Assembly (NCBI GenBank): GCA_910577815.1
Contig: CAJTNO010000003.1
Location: 1-64,000 of the forward strand
Source of the DNA: an uncultured Christensenella sp.
GTDB taxonomy: Bacteria > Bacillota > Clostridia > Christensenellales > CAG-917
Direction: 5' to 3'
DNA length: 64,000 nt
Part shown: positions 16,001-25,549 of the stretch, piece by piece
How positions within the stretch are numbered: position 1 is the stretch's first letter
Layout of the letters: the number at the start of each line of letters is the position of its first letter
Program-made: the position numbers and the translations under genes
The notes under the pieces: generated by a model
Seen by the model: the letters and a program-made list of their open reading frames with translations, nothing else
Database searches by the model: none
What the model was told of the DNA's origin: nothing

Positions 16001-16864
16001 ATGAGAGTAGCGCCCGATTGGACCGAATACGGCATCATTGCCACAGGCGACGGCGAAAAGCTTGAAAGGTGGGGAAAGCTTACTCTTTTACGACCGGACC
16101 CGCAGATTATATGGCACGCGCAAAAGCCGCTAAGGTCATATAAGGGGATAGACGCCGTATACGAGCGCAGCGTTACCGGCGGAGGAATGTGGAGATTTAA
16201 CAGAGAAATAGATACCGATTTCAAGCTTTGCTGGCGGGATTTGACGTTTTCGCTCAAGCTTATGGGCTTTAAGCATACCGGACTGTTCCCCGAGCAGGCG
16301 ACCAACTGGGACAGAATGATTAAGCTTATTAAAGGCTCTCATCGTAAGATAAGCGTACTCAATTTGTTTGGATATACAGGCGCGGCGTCCGTAGCCTGTA
16401 AGAGCGCGGGGGCGGATGTGTGTCACGTGGACGGGGCAAAGGCTATGGTCGAGCGCGCGGGCGAGAACCTGCGCCTTAGCGGACTTGACAGCGCAGGTAT
16501 GCGATTTATCGTTGACGACTGCTTTAAATTCTGCGGCAGGGAGCTAAAGAGAGGAAGGCGATACGACGCTATCATTTTAGACCCTCCGAGCTTCGGCAGA
16601 GGTCCTAACGGCGAAAAGTGGAAAATCGAGGACGGAATATCCGAGCTTATGGAGCTTGTAGCAAAGCTGTTAAGCGACAATCCGCTGTTCGTATGCTTAA
16701 ACAGCTATACGACGGGGTTGCAACCGGGAGTTATGGCGAATATACTGAAGCTGACGTTGCCCGAGAGCGCGGTTATAGACGCCGACGAAATAGGCTTAAA
16801 TACCGACGAGGGACTTATTCTGCCTCAGGGCTGTACCGCATTTGCGGAGTTCCCCCGGGTATGA
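16001..16864 (+). CDS. Class I SAM-dependent methyltransferase (RlmI/RlmK-like)
   Basis: Probable rRNA methyltransferase of 287 residues. Motif I is NLFGYTGAASVA, followed by the acidic VDGAKAMVERAGEN loop. Motif IV is ILDPPSFGRG, as in the RlmI/RlmK C-terminal domain. A ~100-residue N-terminal part is present, but no PUA domain is obvious. The target nucleotide cannot be given. It starts two bases after the ileS stop and is presumably co-transcribed with it. An RluA-type enzyme lies next, so the two form an RNA-modification pair. Confidence 0.8.
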   Translation: MRVAPDWTEYGIIATGDGEKLERWGKLTLLRPDPQIIWHAQKPLRSYKGIDAVYERSVTGGGMWRFNREIDTDFKLCWRDLTFSLKLMGFKHTGLFPEQATNWDRMIKLIKGSHRKISVLNLFGYTGAASVACKSAGADVCHVDGAKAMVERAGENLRLSGLDSAGMRFIVDDCFKFCGRELKRGRRYDAIILDPPSFGRGPNGEKWKIEDGISELMELVAKLLSDNPLFVCLNSYTTGLQPGVMANILKLTLPESAVIDADEIGLNTDEGLILPQGCTAFAEFPRV

Positions 16865-16939
16865 ATGAAGCAATAAGGCTTTGAGTGCAAAATTGTAAGC
16901 GAATACTTTAGATAAATAAAAACAGGCTTAGAGATTATT

Positions 16940-17659
16940 ATGATTACTTATAAGGATTTACAGATTTTATTTGAGGACAACCATCTTCTTGTAGTTGTCA
17001 AACCGACGGACGTGCCCGTTCAGGCGGACGATAGCGGCGACGCGGATATGCTGACTATGCTTAAGCAATATCTTGTTGAAAAGTACAACAAGCCCGGCGA
17101 CGCATACCTTGGCTTGGTACACCGTCTCGACAGACCTACGGGCGGAGTTATGATGTTTGCAAAAACCTCTAAATGCGCCGAAAGACTTTGCGAGGCAATA
17201 AAGAACGGCGACGTAGATAAAAAATATCTTGCCGTGCTTGACGGAGTGCCGAGATACAAGGCGGATAAGCTATGCTGTCACTTGAAAAAGTTTTCGGATA
17301 CCAACACCGTGCGGATTGTACCCGCGCTGACGGAGGGCGCGAAATATGCGGAGCTCGATTATAAGATGCTTTCCGAAAAAGACGGAAGAAGCCTTGTATC
17401 CGTAAAGCTGATTACGGGAAGGGGACATCAAATCCGCGTTCAGATGGCGGGAATGGGAACTCCGATTGCAGGTGATAAACGCTACGGCAACGGCGCAAAG
17501 CAGAGGCTTCCGCTTTGTCTGTGGGCTACGGAATTGCGCCTGTCGCATCCGATAAGCGGAAAGACGATGGTGTTCAGAGTTTATCCTCCCGAGATAGCTC
17601 CCTGGACCTCGTTTAATATAGACGCGTTTTTGAAATTATCCGTTCCTAACGACGATTGA
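16940..17659 (+). CDS. RluA-family pseudouridine synthase
   Basis: Converts uridine to pseudouridine in rRNA or tRNA. The catalytic loop is HRLDRPTGG with the active-site Asp at residue 64. VSVKLITGRGHQIRVQMA is the conserved second motif. At 239 residues it has no N-terminal S4 domain, so it is the short single-domain type, and the exact target site is unknown. The 75-base gap upstream shows no clear promoter, so it is likely read from the ileS promoter. Confidence 0.88.
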   Translation: MITYKDLQILFEDNHLLVVVKPTDVPVQADDSGDADMLTMLKQYLVEKYNKPGDAYLGLVHRLDRPTGGVMMFAKTSKCAERLCEAIKNGDVDKKYLAVLDGVPRYKADKLCCHLKKFSDTNTVRIVPALTEGAKYAELDYKMLSEKDGRSLVSVKLITGRGHQIRVQMAGMGTPIAGDKRYGNGAKQRLPLCLWATELRLSHPISGKTMVFRVYPPEIAPWTSFNIDAFLKLSVPNDD

Positions 17660-17690
17660 GCGGATAGATATTTGAAACAGGAGTATTTTT

Positions 17691-19352
17691 ATGCAGACTA
17701 TAAATAAAACCTTAGGCGACGTGATTAAAGAGCTTGCCGTAAATATGCCCGACAGAGAGGCGGTTAAGTACAGCACTCTCGATTACCGTCGCACCTGGAA
17801 GGAATTTGACGAGGAAACCGACAGGGTTGCAAAAGCTTTTATGGCTCTCGGCATAGAAAAGGGCGATAAGGTCGCGATATGGGCGACCAATATACCCGAA
17901 TGGCTGCTAACTCTTTTCGGGTCTGCAAAGTGCGGAGCTATACTTGTTACGGTCAACACGAATTATAAGGTATTCGAGCTGGAATATCTGCTTTCGCAGT
18001 CGGATACAAAGCTGCTTGTTATGATGGGCGGCTTTAAGGGCAACGATTATGTCGGCACGGTCCATACTCTAATTCCCGAGCTCGCCGGCGCAAGCGAGGG
18101 AAAGGTAAAAACTAAAAAGCTCCCTTATCTTGACAGAATAGTTTTTGCAGGTGCTAATACTCCCAAGGGTATGCTCGGCTTTGAGGATATGCTTGCATAT
18201 GCCGACAGAGTGAGTGACGGGGAATTGAGCGAACGCAAGGCAAGTCTCGATACGCACGACGTAATAAATATGCAGTATACCTCGGGAACTACGGGCTTTC
18301 CAAAGGGCGTAATGCTCACCCACTTTAATATCCTTAACAATGGCAAGACTATAGGCGACGGTATGAAATTTACTCCCGACGACAGGCTTTGTATTGTCGT
18401 TCCGTTTTTCCATTGCTTCGGTCTTGTGCTTGCCACTATGGCGTGTATCACTCACGGTACCACTATGGTTCCCGTAGAGGCTTACAGTCCCGTTCCCGTA
18501 ATGAATGCCATATCTGCCGAAAAATGTACCGCCGTGCACGGCGTTCCCACTATGTTTATCGGAATGCTCGAGCATCCTTCGTTCAATCAGTTTGATTTTT
18601 CCTCTATGCGTACAGGAATAATGGCAGGCTCTCCCTGTCCTATCGAGGTTATGAAAAAGGTCATCGATAAGATGAATATGAAGGATATCGTAATAGTTTT
18701 CGGTCAGACGGAGGCTTCGCCGGGCTGTACTATGACTACTACGGACGACAGCGTGGAAAAACGCGTATCCACCGTAGGCAGGGCATTCGAGGGCGTCGAA
18801 TGCCGCATAGTCAATCCCGATACAAACGAGGAAGTCCCCGACGGAACTCCGGGCGAGTTCGTTGCGCGCGGCTACAATATTATGAAGGGCTATTATAAGA
18901 TGCCCGAGGCGACCGCGCAGGCTATAGACGAGGATGGCTGGCTGCATTCGGGCGACCTCTGCACGCGCGACAGTGACGGTTATTACAAGGTTGTAGGCAG
19001 AATTAAGGATATGATTATCCGCGGCGGCGAAAACATTTATCCCAAGGAGCTTGAGGAGTTTTTATACACCTGCGAGAAGATAAGCGACGTTCAGGTTATA
19101 GGCGTTCCGAGCAAGCAGTACGGCGAGGAGGTTATGGCGTGCATTGTGCTTAAGCAAGGCTGCGAAATGACCGAGGACGAGGTGAAGGAGCTTGTGAGAG
19201 GTCAGATGGCAAGACATAAGGTTCCCAAATACGTTAGGTTTATGGACGGCTTTCCCGTTACCGCAAGCGGAAAAATACAAAAGTTTAAGCTGAGAGAGCA
19301 GGCTATAGAGATATTGAAGCTACAGGCTGACGCCGATATCGAAACGGCATAA
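17691..19352 (+). CDS. AMP-forming acyl-CoA synthetase
   Basis: Activates a carboxylic acid to acyl-AMP and then acyl-CoA. The 553-residue ANL-superfamily enzyme has the P-loop YTSGTTGFPKG at residue 196, FGQTEASPG in mid-protein, GWLHSGDLCTRDSDGY for the ribose-binding Asp, GRIKDMIIRGGENIYP at the hinge, and the C-terminal catalytic Lys in TASGKIQKFKLRE. It resembles fatty-acyl-CoA ligases of the FadD/YngI kind; chain length is not predictable. An AGGAG precedes the ATG. Ten bases separate it from the next gene. Confidence 0.88.
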   Translation: MQTINKTLGDVIKELAVNMPDREAVKYSTLDYRRTWKEFDEETDRVAKAFMALGIEKGDKVAIWATNIPEWLLTLFGSAKCGAILVTVNTNYKVFELEYLLSQSDTKLLVMMGGFKGNDYVGTVHTLIPELAGASEGKVKTKKLPYLDRIVFAGANTPKGMLGFEDMLAYADRVSDGELSERKASLDTHDVINMQYTSGTTGFPKGVMLTHFNILNNGKTIGDGMKFTPDDRLCIVVPFFHCFGLVLATMACITHGTTMVPVEAYSPVPVMNAISAEKCTAVHGVPTMFIGMLEHPSFNQFDFSSMRTGIMAGSPCPIEVMKKVIDKMNMKDIVIVFGQTEASPGCTMTTTDDSVEKRVSTVGRAFEGVECRIVNPDTNEEVPDGTPGEFVARGYNIMKGYYKMPEATAQAIDEDGWLHSGDLCTRDSDGYYKVVGRIKDMIIRGGENIYPKELEEFLYTCEKISDVQVIGVPSKQYGEEVMACIVLKQGCEMTEDEVKELVRGQMARHKVPKYVRFMDGFPVTASGKIQKFKLREQAIEILKLQADADIETA

Positions 19353-19361
19353 GGAGGAATT

Positions 19362-20153
19362 ATGAAACTGTGCTTTTCAACGATTGGATGTCCCGATTGG
19401 ACATTGCGCGATATTGTTGCTACCGCCAAGGATTTGGGCTACGAGGGTATAGAAATCCGTTCGATACGCGGCGAGGTTGACGCAACCAAGATGCGCGAGT
19501 TCACAATCGATATAGATAAGACGATTCAGCTGCTCGAGCGCACGGGAATTAAAATTGCGATGCTCAGCACTAACTGCGCGCTTGCAAACCACAATGACGA
19601 AACGGCTGTGGAAAGAGCAAAGGCGTATATCGACCTTGCAAGCAGACTGGGCGTTAAATTTATACGCGTTATGTCAACGGACAGACCTTATTTCGACGGC
19701 GGCGATTTGGCGCTTTGCACTAAGCGTTACAAACAAATTGTTGAATATGCACGCGGTACGGGCGTAACTCCGCTTATGGAAACCAACGGTTTGTTTTTAG
19801 ACAGTAAAGAGCTTGCGGATTTTATTGACGGAATAGGCGACGGCGCGGGCGTGCTTTGGGATACGCATCATCCTTACAGATATCACGACGAGCCTATTGC
19901 CGAAACCGTTAAAAATCTCGGAAGCAGAATAAAGTACGTTCACCTTAAGGACAGTATGGTTGAAAAGGGCAAGGTTGCGTACAAGATGATGGGCTACGGA
20001 GATATTCCGCTCGATGAGATAATATCAACGCTGAAGGACGTGGGTTACGACGGCTATTATACATTTGAGTGGGTAAAGCTCTGGAACAAGGACCTCGTTG
20101 AGGACGGCGGCGTCGTGTTTGCGCATTACGCGAATTATATGCGCAGATTTTAA
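19362..20153 (+). CDS. Sugar phosphate isomerase/epimerase family protein (xylose-isomerase-like TIM barrel)
   Basis: A 263-residue AP-endonuclease-2/xylose-isomerase-like barrel. Likely metal ligands are the Glu in PLMETNG, the Asp and His in LWDTHHPY, the His in KYVHLKDS and the Glu in YTFEWVKLW. The substrate is unknown; related proteins act on keto sugars or inositol derivatives. AAGGAGG lies 5 bases before the ATG. It closes the operon-like run from ileS and is followed by a strong terminator. Confidence 0.82.
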   Translation: MKLCFSTIGCPDWTLRDIVATAKDLGYEGIEIRSIRGEVDATKMREFTIDIDKTIQLLERTGIKIAMLSTNCALANHNDETAVERAKAYIDLASRLGVKFIRVMSTDRPYFDGGDLALCTKRYKQIVEYARGTGVTPLMETNGLFLDSKELADFIDGIGDGAGVLWDTHHPYRYHDEPIAETVKNLGSRIKYVHLKDSMVEKGKVAYKMMGYGDIPLDEIISTLKDVGYDGYYTFEWVKLWNKDLVEDGGVVFAHYANYMRRF

Positions 20154-20180
20154 AGTATAATTTATAATTCAGATTAAAAA

Positions 20181-20219
20181 TAAACGCGGCGGTATATAGA
20201 TTACCCGCCGCGTTTATCT
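20181..20219. terminator. Bidirectional terminator
   Basis: A 12-bp GC-rich stem (20181-20192 with 20205-20216), extended by a few pairs with one bulge, lies between two converging genes ending at 20153 and 20226. Confidence 0.75.
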
Positions 20220-20225
20220 ATCGCG

Positions 20226-20714
20226 CTATAAATTTTTAGCAACAAAGTATTTGTCGCTCATTATGCGCTCGTGAATAGGGGAGATGTACTTGTCGTTGCC
20301 GTATTCCGTTTCAAACCATTCCTCGCTGTAGCCCGCGCGGCTCAAAGCTCTTGAGAACGCAAGCTCGGCGTTTGCAAGCCGCCTGAAAACGGTACGCAAT
20401 GCTACGCCGCTTTCATCGGAAATGTTCTGAAAGGTCTTTTTATTTATAATTCTTTCTTCAAGTATAAATTTATCATCGGGGGATATTCGGTCGAGCGCGT
20501 AGGCGACTATGTATCTGAGATTTACTATTCGGCGTTTTTGGTCGGTCATTTCAAGAATTTCACCAATTAATTGCTCGTTGCTTACACCAATTTTTAAATG
20601 ACGGCTCTTAAAAGTTGAATTTACCCTCGTTTTTACGCCGAAATTGAGCTCCCGCACTATTTTTGGTAATAGAGAATAAGCAACAAGCGCAGTGTTGCTC
20701 CAGTTTTTATTCAT
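20226..20714 (-). CDS. Small sigma-region-4-like helix-turn-helix protein
   Basis: A 162-residue protein of unknown function. The middle and C-terminal part (ISPDDKFILEERIINKKTFQ followed by an HTH-like ISDESGVALRTVFRRLANAE) looks like a sigma-70 region 4 type HTH. No region 2 is present, so it is not a full sigma factor. The start at 20714 follows AGGAGG at 6 bases; an upstream in-frame extension lacks a ribosome-binding site. A 7-bp hairpin (GAAATTG/CAATTTC) sits just before the ribosome-binding site. It lies downstream of ylbJ on the same strand but has its own promoter. Confidence 0.65.
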   Translation of the reverse strand: MNKNWSNTALVAYSLLPKIVRELNFGVKTRVNSTFKSRHLKIGVSNEQLIGEILEMTDQKRRIVNLRYIVAYALDRISPDDKFILEERIINKKTFQNISDESGVALRTVFRRLANAELAFSRALSRAGYSEEWFETEYGNDKYISPIHERIMSDKYFVAKNL

Positions 20715-20753
20715 TTTAGCCTCCTGAAATTGCAAAATTTCAATTTCGCTTTC

Positions 20754-20783
20754 AATATAAATAGTTGTAAAGCCAAATGTCAA
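20754..20783 (-). promoter_or_regulatory. Probable promoter of the HTH gene
   Basis: Minus-strand TTGACA (20778-20783), 18 bases, TATATT (20754-20759), about 40 bases before the start. Confidence 0.5.
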
Positions 20784-20812
20784 AGTATTATGTCAATAAT
20801 ATTCTCGCTTTT

Positions 20813-21892
20813 TCACCAATTTTTTACAATAAATGAAAAACCAAAAGCTAAGACAAAAGCTATCACGCTCTGAAATAATTTTCTCAAAGCTATTTCAGAA
20901 AATTTCATTTTACATTTGGACAAAAAGGTATAGTTTTGTAGCATAATAGATAATCCGCCGAAGGATACTATGCCTGCGCATAGCGCCACACCTATATTGG
21001 GTGAAAGACATTCGGAGCAGGCTATGCTGCCTCTTGTCATTTCTATCAGACCTTGGATAAGCGCTACTATGGGCTGTCCCGCGCGCTCGCCAAGCGCGGT
21101 AATTATCAAAGCGTCGAGATTAAACAGCGACAGCGTGTCCACAAGCATTCCGCACAGTACCACATATCCGCCGATGTAAAGCATACTGAGTGTGGAATTG
21201 GCTATAGTGCGCGACATTATACTGTCGGTGTCCTGCCGTGACATTATTACGACGTCATCGGTGACACATTTCGATTGCGCTGTTACGTTTGCGCCGTCCT
21301 TGGCGGCAGTTTGTTTTTTTCGCAATATACGGTTGGGTTTATTGCGCACTCTGAATATCAGTCCGTTGATAAGTGCGGCTAAATAGTGCGCGCAAAGCAC
21401 TATTATGCCTACTCTTGCGTCGTTGAATATTGCCGAGCCGACCGTTCCGAGCATAAATATAGGTCCTGACGTAGAAGCAAACGCGGCAATTGCCTTTGCC
21501 TCCTTGCTCGTTATCGCGCCCGCCGAATATAGTTCGGCAGTCATACTCGCGCCTACGGGATATCCCGACAGCATACTTAGCAGCAGAACGTACGCGCTCT
21601 CCTTCGGAGCGTTGTACAGTAGCTTTACCGGCTTTTGAAATATTGCCGATACTGCCTTCGCCGAGCCGATGTAGGTCAGCAGAAGGGAGAAAAAGTAAAA
21701 CGGAAACAACGAAGGCAGTACGCTCGTTGCGTAAAGCGACAAACCCCGACGCGCGGAATCCAGATAAAAATCCGGTTTTACAAGCATCATAATCATAAAT
21801 GCGGCAACGGCTAAGCAAGCGATAATTTTACCGTACGGAAGCTCTTTCAGTTTCCCGATACCGTTGTTTGGAATGCGTAAACCGGTTTTCAT
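20813..21892 (-). CDS. ylbJ: Sporulation integral membrane protein YlbJ family
   Basis: A 359-residue multi-pass membrane protein. About eight hydrophobic segments are visible, starting at IIACLAVAAFMIMML near residue 25. The family hallmarks SVLPSLFPFYFFSLLL, LSMLSGYPVGAS and ASTSGPIFMLGTVG are present. In Bacillus the homologue is needed for spore cortex formation, but relatives occur in non-spore-formers, so sporulation is not proved. No strong ribosome-binding site is seen before ATG 21892. The tmcAL (ylbM) gene lies upstream, the same pairing as in other Firmicutes. Confidence 0.85.
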   Translation of the reverse strand: MKTGLRIPNNGIGKLKELPYGKIIACLAVAAFMIMMLVKPDFYLDSARRGLSLYATSVLPSLFPFYFFSLLLTYIGSAKAVSAIFQKPVKLLYNAPKESAYVLLLSMLSGYPVGASMTAELYSAGAITSKEAKAIAAFASTSGPIFMLGTVGSAIFNDARVGIIVLCAHYLAALINGLIFRVRNKPNRILRKKQTAAKDGANVTAQSKCVTDDVVIMSRQDTDSIMSRTIANSTLSMLYIGGYVVLCGMLVDTLSLFNLDALIITALGERAGQPIVALIQGLIEMTRGSIACSECLSPNIGVALCAGIVSFGGLSIMLQNYTFLSKCKMKFSEIALRKLFQSVIAFVLAFGFSFIVKNW

Positions 21893-21979
21893 AATAGAAA
21901 ATATGTAAAGGAATTTAATATTATGAGTAACGTGATTGTGAGATTTTTATCTTTTAAGTTTTATATTCATATAAAATAT

Positions 21980-23072
21980 TCAAAGGCACAGCTTTTGAAT
22001 TTTATTTGCTTTTTCGTCTAAGTCCACAAGCGGACGCACGGGGCAGTCTGTTCCGCAATCGGAGTGCTTATAGAAGAAATAACCGTCCGCCTCTGCAAGC
22101 AAGGGCAAAATAAACTTTTTTTTTGAAGGCTTGACGGCAAGCAGAGTACAGTAAGGCTTTTCGGTTGCCGCAAGCTCGGCAAGGCGCTTATCGAGTCCTA
22201 ACGTCACGCAAGCGGCAATTCTTTTGATAGTAGAGCGGGTATAGCGTTTGCTTGTAAGCTCCAAAAATCCGCGCATATCGTTGAAATCCGCTTGACTTAT
22301 TCTGTTTTCCAAGCCTTCGCCCACATTGTATATGTCGGCAAGCTGAGCGGCTGTCATCGCTTTCATTGCGTACGTCGCTATCGTTCCGTATTTGTCGGTA
22401 GAAACAGGTCTGTCTATGGTAACGTATTGCGGAACGTAGGGCGTTATATCGTTGCCTCCGCGCATAAGCTCTCTTATTTTAGTGGAGGATAAATACTTTT
22501 TCCCGTCATCGGGCTTTCTTTCTACCGAATGCAGGTGTACGTTTCCTCCGTATTTGTGAGAAGCTTTTATATATTCGACCGCAAGTATATTGTTGGGAGA
22601 GGTAAGCATATTGGCTATGTCGGGACGTATGCTGCCAAGCGCCATAGTGCGCGACTTGGCGACGGAATAGCCTTGTCCGAGATATCCCTTAAGCAGTCCG
22701 GACATATCCTTGGTTTCGCTTTGCATAAATTCCGCAGCCATACTCAGATTGTGCAGCTCGTCCGCCTCGGTGCCGAAGGAAAGCGTGTATTCTCCAAGCA
22801 TACTCAGCGTTTTGAGCGCGCCCTCCGCAAAGCGTTGCGCGTGGGAAAGGCTGTAAATTGTGGGGAGCTCCAAAACCAAATCCGCTCCCGCCTGCATAGC
22901 CCACTGTGCGCGGGTGCTTCTGTCGCATACGCAGATATCGCCGTGCTGTGTGAACGAGCCGCTCATAACCACCGCAAAAATATCCGCTTCCGTTTCTCGC
23001 TTTGCAAGCCGGAGCTGCTTGAGATGTCCGTTATGAAAGGGATTGTATTCAGCTATAACTGCCGTAATTTTC
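21980..23072 (-). CDS. tmcAL: tRNA(Met) cytidine acetate ligase (TmcAL, YlbM family)
   Basis: Forms N4-acetylcytidine at the wobble position of elongator tRNA-Met using acetate and ATP. The 364-residue chain starts with the nucleotidyltransferase motif AEYNPFHNGHL and has YLSSTKIRELM later, both typical of this family. The start appears to be TTG (codon 23074-23072) with GAGGG 6-7 bases upstream. It is transcribed divergently from pta, and their promoters overlap at the -10 boxes. The acetate it uses is the product of the neighbouring Pta-AckA pathway. Confidence 0.88.
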
Positions 23073-23091
23073 AAAATGCGCCCTCATTTTG

Positions 23092-23120
23092 TTGATTTTT
23101 ATATTTAAAGTAATTATAAT
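23092..23120 (+). promoter_or_regulatory. Promoter of pta-ackA
   Basis: TTGATT (23092-23097), 17 bases, TATAAT (23115-23120), about 62 bases before the pta start. Confidence 0.65.
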
Positions 23121-23146
23121 TATATACATATTTTTATTAAATGCAA
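23119..23146 (-). promoter_or_regulatory. Probable promoter of tmcAL
   Basis: Minus-strand TTGCAT (23141-23146), 16 bases, TATAAT (23119-23124). Its -10 overlaps the -10 of the opposing pta promoter by two bases. Confidence 0.5.
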
Positions 23147-23182
23147 ACGCTTTTGCGCGCTTGCTGTCATATGGAGATAGAT

Positions 23183-24184
23183 ATGATACAATTTGTGGAA
23201 GATTTGATGGAAAGAGCAAAAAAACTCGGCAAGACCATCGCGCTTGCGGAGGGCTTTGACATCCGTGCGGTAAAGGCAGCCGAAATGCTTACTCAAAAAG
23301 GAGTTTGCAAGGTTGTGCTTATCGGAAACGAGCAGGAGATAAAGTCGCAGTTTCCCGAAGTTAATTTAGACGGAGTAAGATTCGACGACCCCAGGACGTC
23401 TGACAACAGAGAACAATATGCCGATACTCTTTACGAGCTTCGCAAGGCTAAGGGAATGACACGCGAGCAGGCTCTCAACGTCGTTACCGATAACAATATG
23501 TTTTACGCGTGCGTAGCTCTTAAGCGCGGCGACGTGGACGGCGTAGTCGGCGGAGCGGTGTTCAGCTCGGCAGACGTTTCGCGCGCGGCGTTCCAGGTAA
23601 TCAAGGCGGCTCCCGGAATAAGCTCGGTGTCAAGCTGCTTCGTTATGGTTCCTCCGGAGGATTTCAAATACAAAAAGTATCCCGCATACATATTCTCGGA
23701 TTGCGCGGTTATCCCGTATCCGACCGATTCTCAGCTTAAGGACATCGTAGTTGCCGCCGCGGACAGCGCAAAGAAGATTTGTCACGTAGAGCCTAAGGTA
23801 GCTATGCTTTCATTCTCCACAAAGGGAAGCGCAAAGCACGAGTCTATCGATAAGGTTCAGTCCGCATACAATATGGTTAAAGCGGAGTATCCGGATTTGA
23901 CCGTAGACGGAGAATTGCAGCTTGACGCGTCCATAGTGGACAGCGTAGCAAAGCAAAAGGCTGGCGACAGTCCCGTGGCAGGACAGGCAAATGTGCTTGT
24001 GTTCCCCAATCTTGATGCGGGCAACATCGGCTATAAGCTTGCTCAGAGGTTTGGAAACTGTATGGCTATCGGTCCTATTATGCAGGGGCTTGCGCTTCCC
24101 GTAAACGACCTCAGCCGCGGATGCGTGGCGGAGGACATCGCCGCGGTTGCGGCAATCACGGCATTGCAGTCCGTTAAAGAATAA
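23183..24184 (+). CDS. pta: Phosphate acetyltransferase
   Basis: Converts acetyl-CoA and phosphate to acetyl phosphate. At 333 residues it is the short Pta without the regulatory N-terminal domain. Family stretches include KRGDVDGVVGGAVFSSADVS, MLSFSTKGSAKHES, DGELQLDASIV and NVLVFPNLDAGNIGYKLAQR. The ATG at 23183 follows GGAGATAGAT; upstream in-frame ATGs at 23141 and 23171 have no ribosome-binding site. It lies 20 bases before ackA, with which it makes the substrate-level ATP step of acetate fermentation. Confidence 0.95.
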   Translation: MIQFVEDLMERAKKLGKTIALAEGFDIRAVKAAEMLTQKGVCKVVLIGNEQEIKSQFPEVNLDGVRFDDPRTSDNREQYADTLYELRKAKGMTREQALNVVTDNNMFYACVALKRGDVDGVVGGAVFSSADVSRAAFQVIKAAPGISSVSSCFVMVPPEDFKYKKYPAYIFSDCAVIPYPTDSQLKDIVVAAADSAKKICHVEPKVAMLSFSTKGSAKHESIDKVQSAYNMVKAEYPDLTVDGELQLDASIVDSVAKQKAGDSPVAGQANVLVFPNLDAGNIGYKLAQRFGNCMAIGPIMQGLALPVNDLSRGCVAEDIAAVAAITALQSVKE

Positions 24185-24204
24185 ATAAATTTAAGGGTGT
24201 AAAT

Positions 24205-25401
24205 ATGAAAATTCTTGTAATCAATGCAGGCAGCTCCTCGCTTAAGTATCAGCTTATAGATATGCAGACAGAAGCGGCGCTATTGAAAGGCGTCTGCGAG
24301 CGCATAGGACTTGAGGGCGGTACGCTTACTCAAAAGAACTCCGATAAAAAGGAGCTTAAAATAGAGCAGGATATGAAAAACCATACCGAGGCTATCGAGC
24401 TTGTTCTTAAGGCTATGGTAGATAAGGAGTACGGCGCGATATCGTCTATAAATGAAATTTCCGCGGTAGGTCACCGCGTCCTGCACAGCGGCGAGGACTT
24501 CCATTCCTCCGTGCTTATCGATGATGAGGTTGTGCGTATCTGCGAAAAGAATGCAGAGCTCGGACCTCTCCATATGCCGGGCAACATTGCTTGTATAAAG
24601 AGCTGCGCTCAGGTTATGCCCGGTGTGCCTATGGTGGCGGTTTTCGATACTACGTTCCATAGCACAATGCCCGCAAAGGCGTTTATGTACGGAATACCTT
24701 ACTCGGTTTACAGCGAGCATAAGGTGAGAAAGTACGGCTTCCACGGCACGTCTCACAAGTTCGTGAGCGAGGAAACCGTTAAACTGCTTGCCAGGGAAAA
24801 CAGTAAAATCATTGTGTGCCATCTCGGCAACGGTTCATCCATATCTGCGGTTAAAGACGGTAAATGTATGGATACGTCTATGGGCTTTACTCCGCTCGAG
24901 GGCTTGGTTATGGGCACGCGCAGCGGTGATATAGACCCTGCCGCGGTGGAATTTATGCGTAAGAAGCTTGGACTTTCCGCTGAAGAAATGGTTGACTATC
25001 TCAATAAAAAATGCGGAATGAAGGGCGTAAGCGAATATGACTCCGATATGCGCTATCTCGAGGCGGCTATAAATGAGGGCGACGAAAAGGCTAAGCTTGC
25101 CGTGGATGTGGCGGCATACCGCATAAAGAAATATATAGGCTCCTATGCGGCGGTACTCAACGGCGTAGACGCGATAGTGTTTACGGGAGGCATAGGCGAG
25201 CATAGCGGCTATATGCGTAAACTGGTTATGAGCGATATGGAATATCTCGGCGTAGATTTCGACTTTGAGAAAAACGATACGAGACTCGCGGACGGCGTAC
25301 AGGAGCTTTCTAAGCCGTCAAGCAAGGTTAAGGTGTTGGTATTGCCTACCAACGAGGAGCTTTCCATAGCGCGTGAAACCAAGGCGATAGCTCTTAACTA
25401 A
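24205..25401 (+). CDS. ackA: Acetate kinase
   Basis: Turns acetyl phosphate and ADP into acetate and ATP. The 398-residue ASKHA-fold enzyme begins with LVINAGSSSLKYQL. It has the family stretches VGHRVLHSGE, FDTTFHSTMP, YGFHGTSHKFV, HLGNGSSISAVKDG and FTGGIGEHS. Length and motifs are standard. AAGGGTG lies before the ATG. Second gene of the pta-ackA operon. Confidence 0.97.
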   Translation: MKILVINAGSSSLKYQLIDMQTEAALLKGVCERIGLEGGTLTQKNSDKKELKIEQDMKNHTEAIELVLKAMVDKEYGAISSINEISAVGHRVLHSGEDFHSSVLIDDEVVRICEKNAELGPLHMPGNIACIKSCAQVMPGVPMVAVFDTTFHSTMPAKAFMYGIPYSVYSEHKVRKYGFHGTSHKFVSEETVKLLARENSKIIVCHLGNGSSISAVKDGKCMDTSMGFTPLEGLVMGTRSGDIDPAAVEFMRKKLGLSAEEMVDYLNKKCGMKGVSEYDSDMRYLEAAINEGDEKAKLAVDVAAYRIKKYIGSYAAVLNGVDAIVFTGGIGEHSGYMRKLVMSDMEYLGVDFDFEKNDTRLADGVQELSKPSSKVKVLVLPTNEELSIARETKAIALN

Positions 25402-25419
25402 AGCTTTAATCAATAAAAT

Positions 25420-25465
25420 TTGCGGATTAAGTTAAAATATCTGACAAAAATCCGCAACTTTTAAA
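25420..25465 (+). terminator. Possible terminator after ackA
   Basis: A 9-bp stem (25420-25428 with 25449-25457) with a long 20-nt loop and a short T-tract (CTTTT). It lies just before the rpmF promoter. Confidence 0.4.
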
Positions 25466-25471
25466 AAGCGT

Positions 25472-25500
25472 TTGACAATAGTTTATTTATTATATATACT
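25472..25500 (+). promoter_or_regulatory. Strong promoter of rpmF and the downstream block
   Basis: Perfect TTGACA (25472-25477), 17 bases, TATACT (25495-25500). It gives about a 43-base leader before rpmF. Confidence 0.8.
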
Positions 25501-25549
25501 AAATAGGCTGTTAGAGCGTAAGTCGTAAATATGTCGGAGGAATGAATAT

